In this document: in pieces, positions 62,001 to 64,000 of the stretch
How positions within the stretch are numbered: the stretch's first letter is position 1
How the letters are laid out: each line of letters starts with the position of its first letter
Origin: Aptenodytes patagonicus
Lineage: Eukaryota; Chordata; Aves; Sphenisciformes; Spheniscidae
Direction: 5' to 3'
Assembly (NCBI RefSeq): GCF_965638725.1
Contig: NC_134955.1
Location: 8,589,316 to 8,653,315, forward strand
DNA length: 64,000 bases
Notes under the pieces: generated by a model
Databases searched by the model: none
Told to the model about the DNA's origin: nothing
The model's input: the letters and a program-made list of their open reading frames with translations, nothing else
Translations under genes and position numbers: made by a program

Positions 62001-64000
62001 CTGTTACGTGCTCAAGCTCAAAAACAAAGAGAAACTAATAAAATAGGTGGGGTTTTTTCTTGTATCTATTTCCTTAACTTCACTGTGTTTAGTGGCTATA
62101 TTTTTTTTATAATTCAGCATTCTAAAGTTAATGCCAGCTATTTTGAAGTTGCATATAGTGTATGTCTTTGAGAATGGAACATACAAATTTGAGTATATGG
62201 TTATATTTATTACAGAGAAAATCTTAACTTGAACACTGTTATGCTTTTTGTAAGAAACAGCAAGCAAGGGGTTTGAATATTTCCTTGAACACCACTGTAG
62301 CCAAAATTAGAAGAGGCTTGCATCCACTCCAAGTTAGGCTGGGTACCAAACTGACTTCTGGAAGCCATAAAAATACAGGAACAATATAACAGCTTAGTTC
62401 TTTACACCCATTCTCCTTGTTAGTGCCAAGATATGGTTCCAGTCTTAAAAAAAAAAAAATCTGTGTCTGTGGCGGCTGCATTTCTATATTTCTCACTTTT
62501 CCTGTTTCAGATTTGGCTTCAATTTGGATTCAATTTCTAAAATTGTAGAACTACCTAAACTGCCTATATAAGAATTTCTTTGCCTGAGTAATTATTTTAT
62601 CTAGACCTTGGGGGGGAACTGATTCTCACAGGTTTTAATGAGAAAAAATTGAATTATATTTGCCAGTTATGAGCTCATCTTAACAATAAAGAGTGCTCTC
62701 TGTTATGTTGCTTTTACCGTGGAGCCTGTGCAAAGTTTGTCTCAAGAGGAAGGCTTACTGGTCATTATGCGTGCTGGGAAACAGAAACCAGCATCCCCTG
62801 AAGCCCAAAAATTTCCCTGTGGGATCCTGGCCATGTTACCTCAATGACCATTGCATTGGGAACCTGGAAGCCTGAGGGGGAAGAGTGGGAGATCCAGAAC
62901 TGCTTTCTAGAACTGCACCTGTTCATCTGCTGTGGAAAAGTTGAAGAACATTTCGTGCAATTACTGCATTTTTATGGAATTTCTGTTTTCAAGCTGGAAT
63001 TTTATTACAGGGTACTTATGGACTCTGTTGAGATTGCCTTTTGGAGACTCTCTTACAAGAGAGGATAAAGAGCACATCCTTCAAGGAAAAAAGCTTACTT
63101 TGACATAGTCTATGAGCCTGCTGCTTATGTTGGGGATGCTTTTCCTACCTCTGCTATAGAGGATAGCCTTCTTAGAAGGAAATGCATTCCCCAAAATTCT
63201 ACCCCCAATCAAGTCCTTTGAGGTTTCCCATACTAAGGCATGAAGCGGTATTTACCTTGTACATCTGGTGTTATTGTACTTCCAAGTTTGAAAATGAACA
63301 ATGTGCAAACAGTTTGCTCTCTGGAGTACTACACAGAAGATTCTCTTGAGTAGTAAAGCCCTTAGTGTGCCCATGTATCAGATACACAGCTTCACTGTGT
63401 TTGCTGGACCTGAAGTCAAGTCAGTCAGGAGAAACCACACCAGCAGTCTAGGGAACCACAGTGAAAGGGAAAAATGCAGCATCACTTGGTGAGGAAGCTG
63501 GGAGGTGCATGTAGAGAAGTATAATAGCTTATTAGAAAACACTAGGGACAAGATTAAAAAACCTCCAGGAACAAGTTTTTAAAAATTCTTACCAAGCTGA
63601 AAAGATCTCTAAAACAAAAGTGAAAGTTTATTTTAAATATGTCATTTTGCTTATGTATGTCATTTGGAAAAGACTGAAAAAATTCCACCTCCAACAAGCT
63701 GGTTATACTGAGCAGACCTGAAGAACAGAAAGTGCACACTTACTCTTTTCCCACTGAAAAGATGAATGCAGAAAGAATCTAGTAAAATGTACTTTTGTTA
63801 TTTCCAGGGTTATTTAAAAAACAACAATAAACAACCCACTGAGCTTCAGTGTTGTATTACTGTGTATGCAAACAACCTCTTGAAAGAAAGCATAGCTGTC
63901 TGCATGGACTTTTTTATTCCAGCAAAGTACATTCAACCATGATGCTTACATTTTTCCCTCATAGATATGACTCTAAACCATTGCTTTGTCAAAAGGAAGA
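59043..64000 (+). other. ELP4: ELP4 intron 3 (partial)
   Basis: AT-rich intron running to the window edge. I searched the plus strand for the next Elp4 block (acidic ELPAPLLDD-like start) and did not find it. The stretch 62690-63500 is slightly GC-richer with several short open frames in series, unrecognised. Confidence 0.75.

Overview
This window is vertebrate nuclear DNA, almost certainly from a bird. It has large introns with GT-AG exons, a CpG-island promoter and AT-rich introns. It also carries CR1 LINEs whose 3' ends finish in the ATTCTATG octamer repeat typical of avian CR1. I cannot name the species. It is not a bacterial or viral locus: the many short open frames are chance or belong to retrotransposons.

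Two host genes are present, head to head. On the minus strand is IMMP1L, the catalytic subunit 1 of the mitochondrial inner membrane peptidase. Coding exons 2-5 lie at 18557-18661, 17656-17744, 16601-16727 and 3232-3342, with a non-coding first exon ending at 35552. Together they encode 144 residues. The last ~22 residues (compared with vertebrate orthologues of ~166 aa) are not visible and probably lie left of base 1. On the plus strand is ELP4, a subunit of the Elp4-5-6 part of Elongator. Its first three coding exons are at 35730-35907, 41568-41603 and 58921-59042 (112 codons in all), and the gene continues past the right edge. Both genes start from one CpG island (~35165-36190), with two CCAAT boxes and a GC box between the start sites. 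The same IMMP1L-ELP4 arrangement exists in mammals next to PAX6.

The rest is intronic. IMMP1L introns 1-5 fill 1-35551 and contain simple repeats, inverted repeats and a few unexplained islands. ELP4 intron 1 holds an old CR1 3' fragment (37605-38210). ELP4 intron 2 (17.3 kb) holds a very old CR1/L3-like RT fragment on the plus strand (~43250-43935). It also holds two abutting CR1 copies on the minus strand: a decayed one (50078-51917) and a much younger one (51919-~55748). The younger copy has a 924-codon uninterrupted ORF2 and a frameshifted, 5'-truncated ORF1. ELP4 intron 3 runs from 59043 to the end.

I found no undescribed multi-gene system. The observations most worth checking are the near-intact CR1 with a suspicious endonuclease substitution and an in-frame G19 tract, the tandem CR1 junction, an in-frame alternative acceptor before ELP4 exon 3, the symmetric 36-nt ELP4 exon 2, and several precise inverted repeats in the introns, one with homeodomain-type half-sites.
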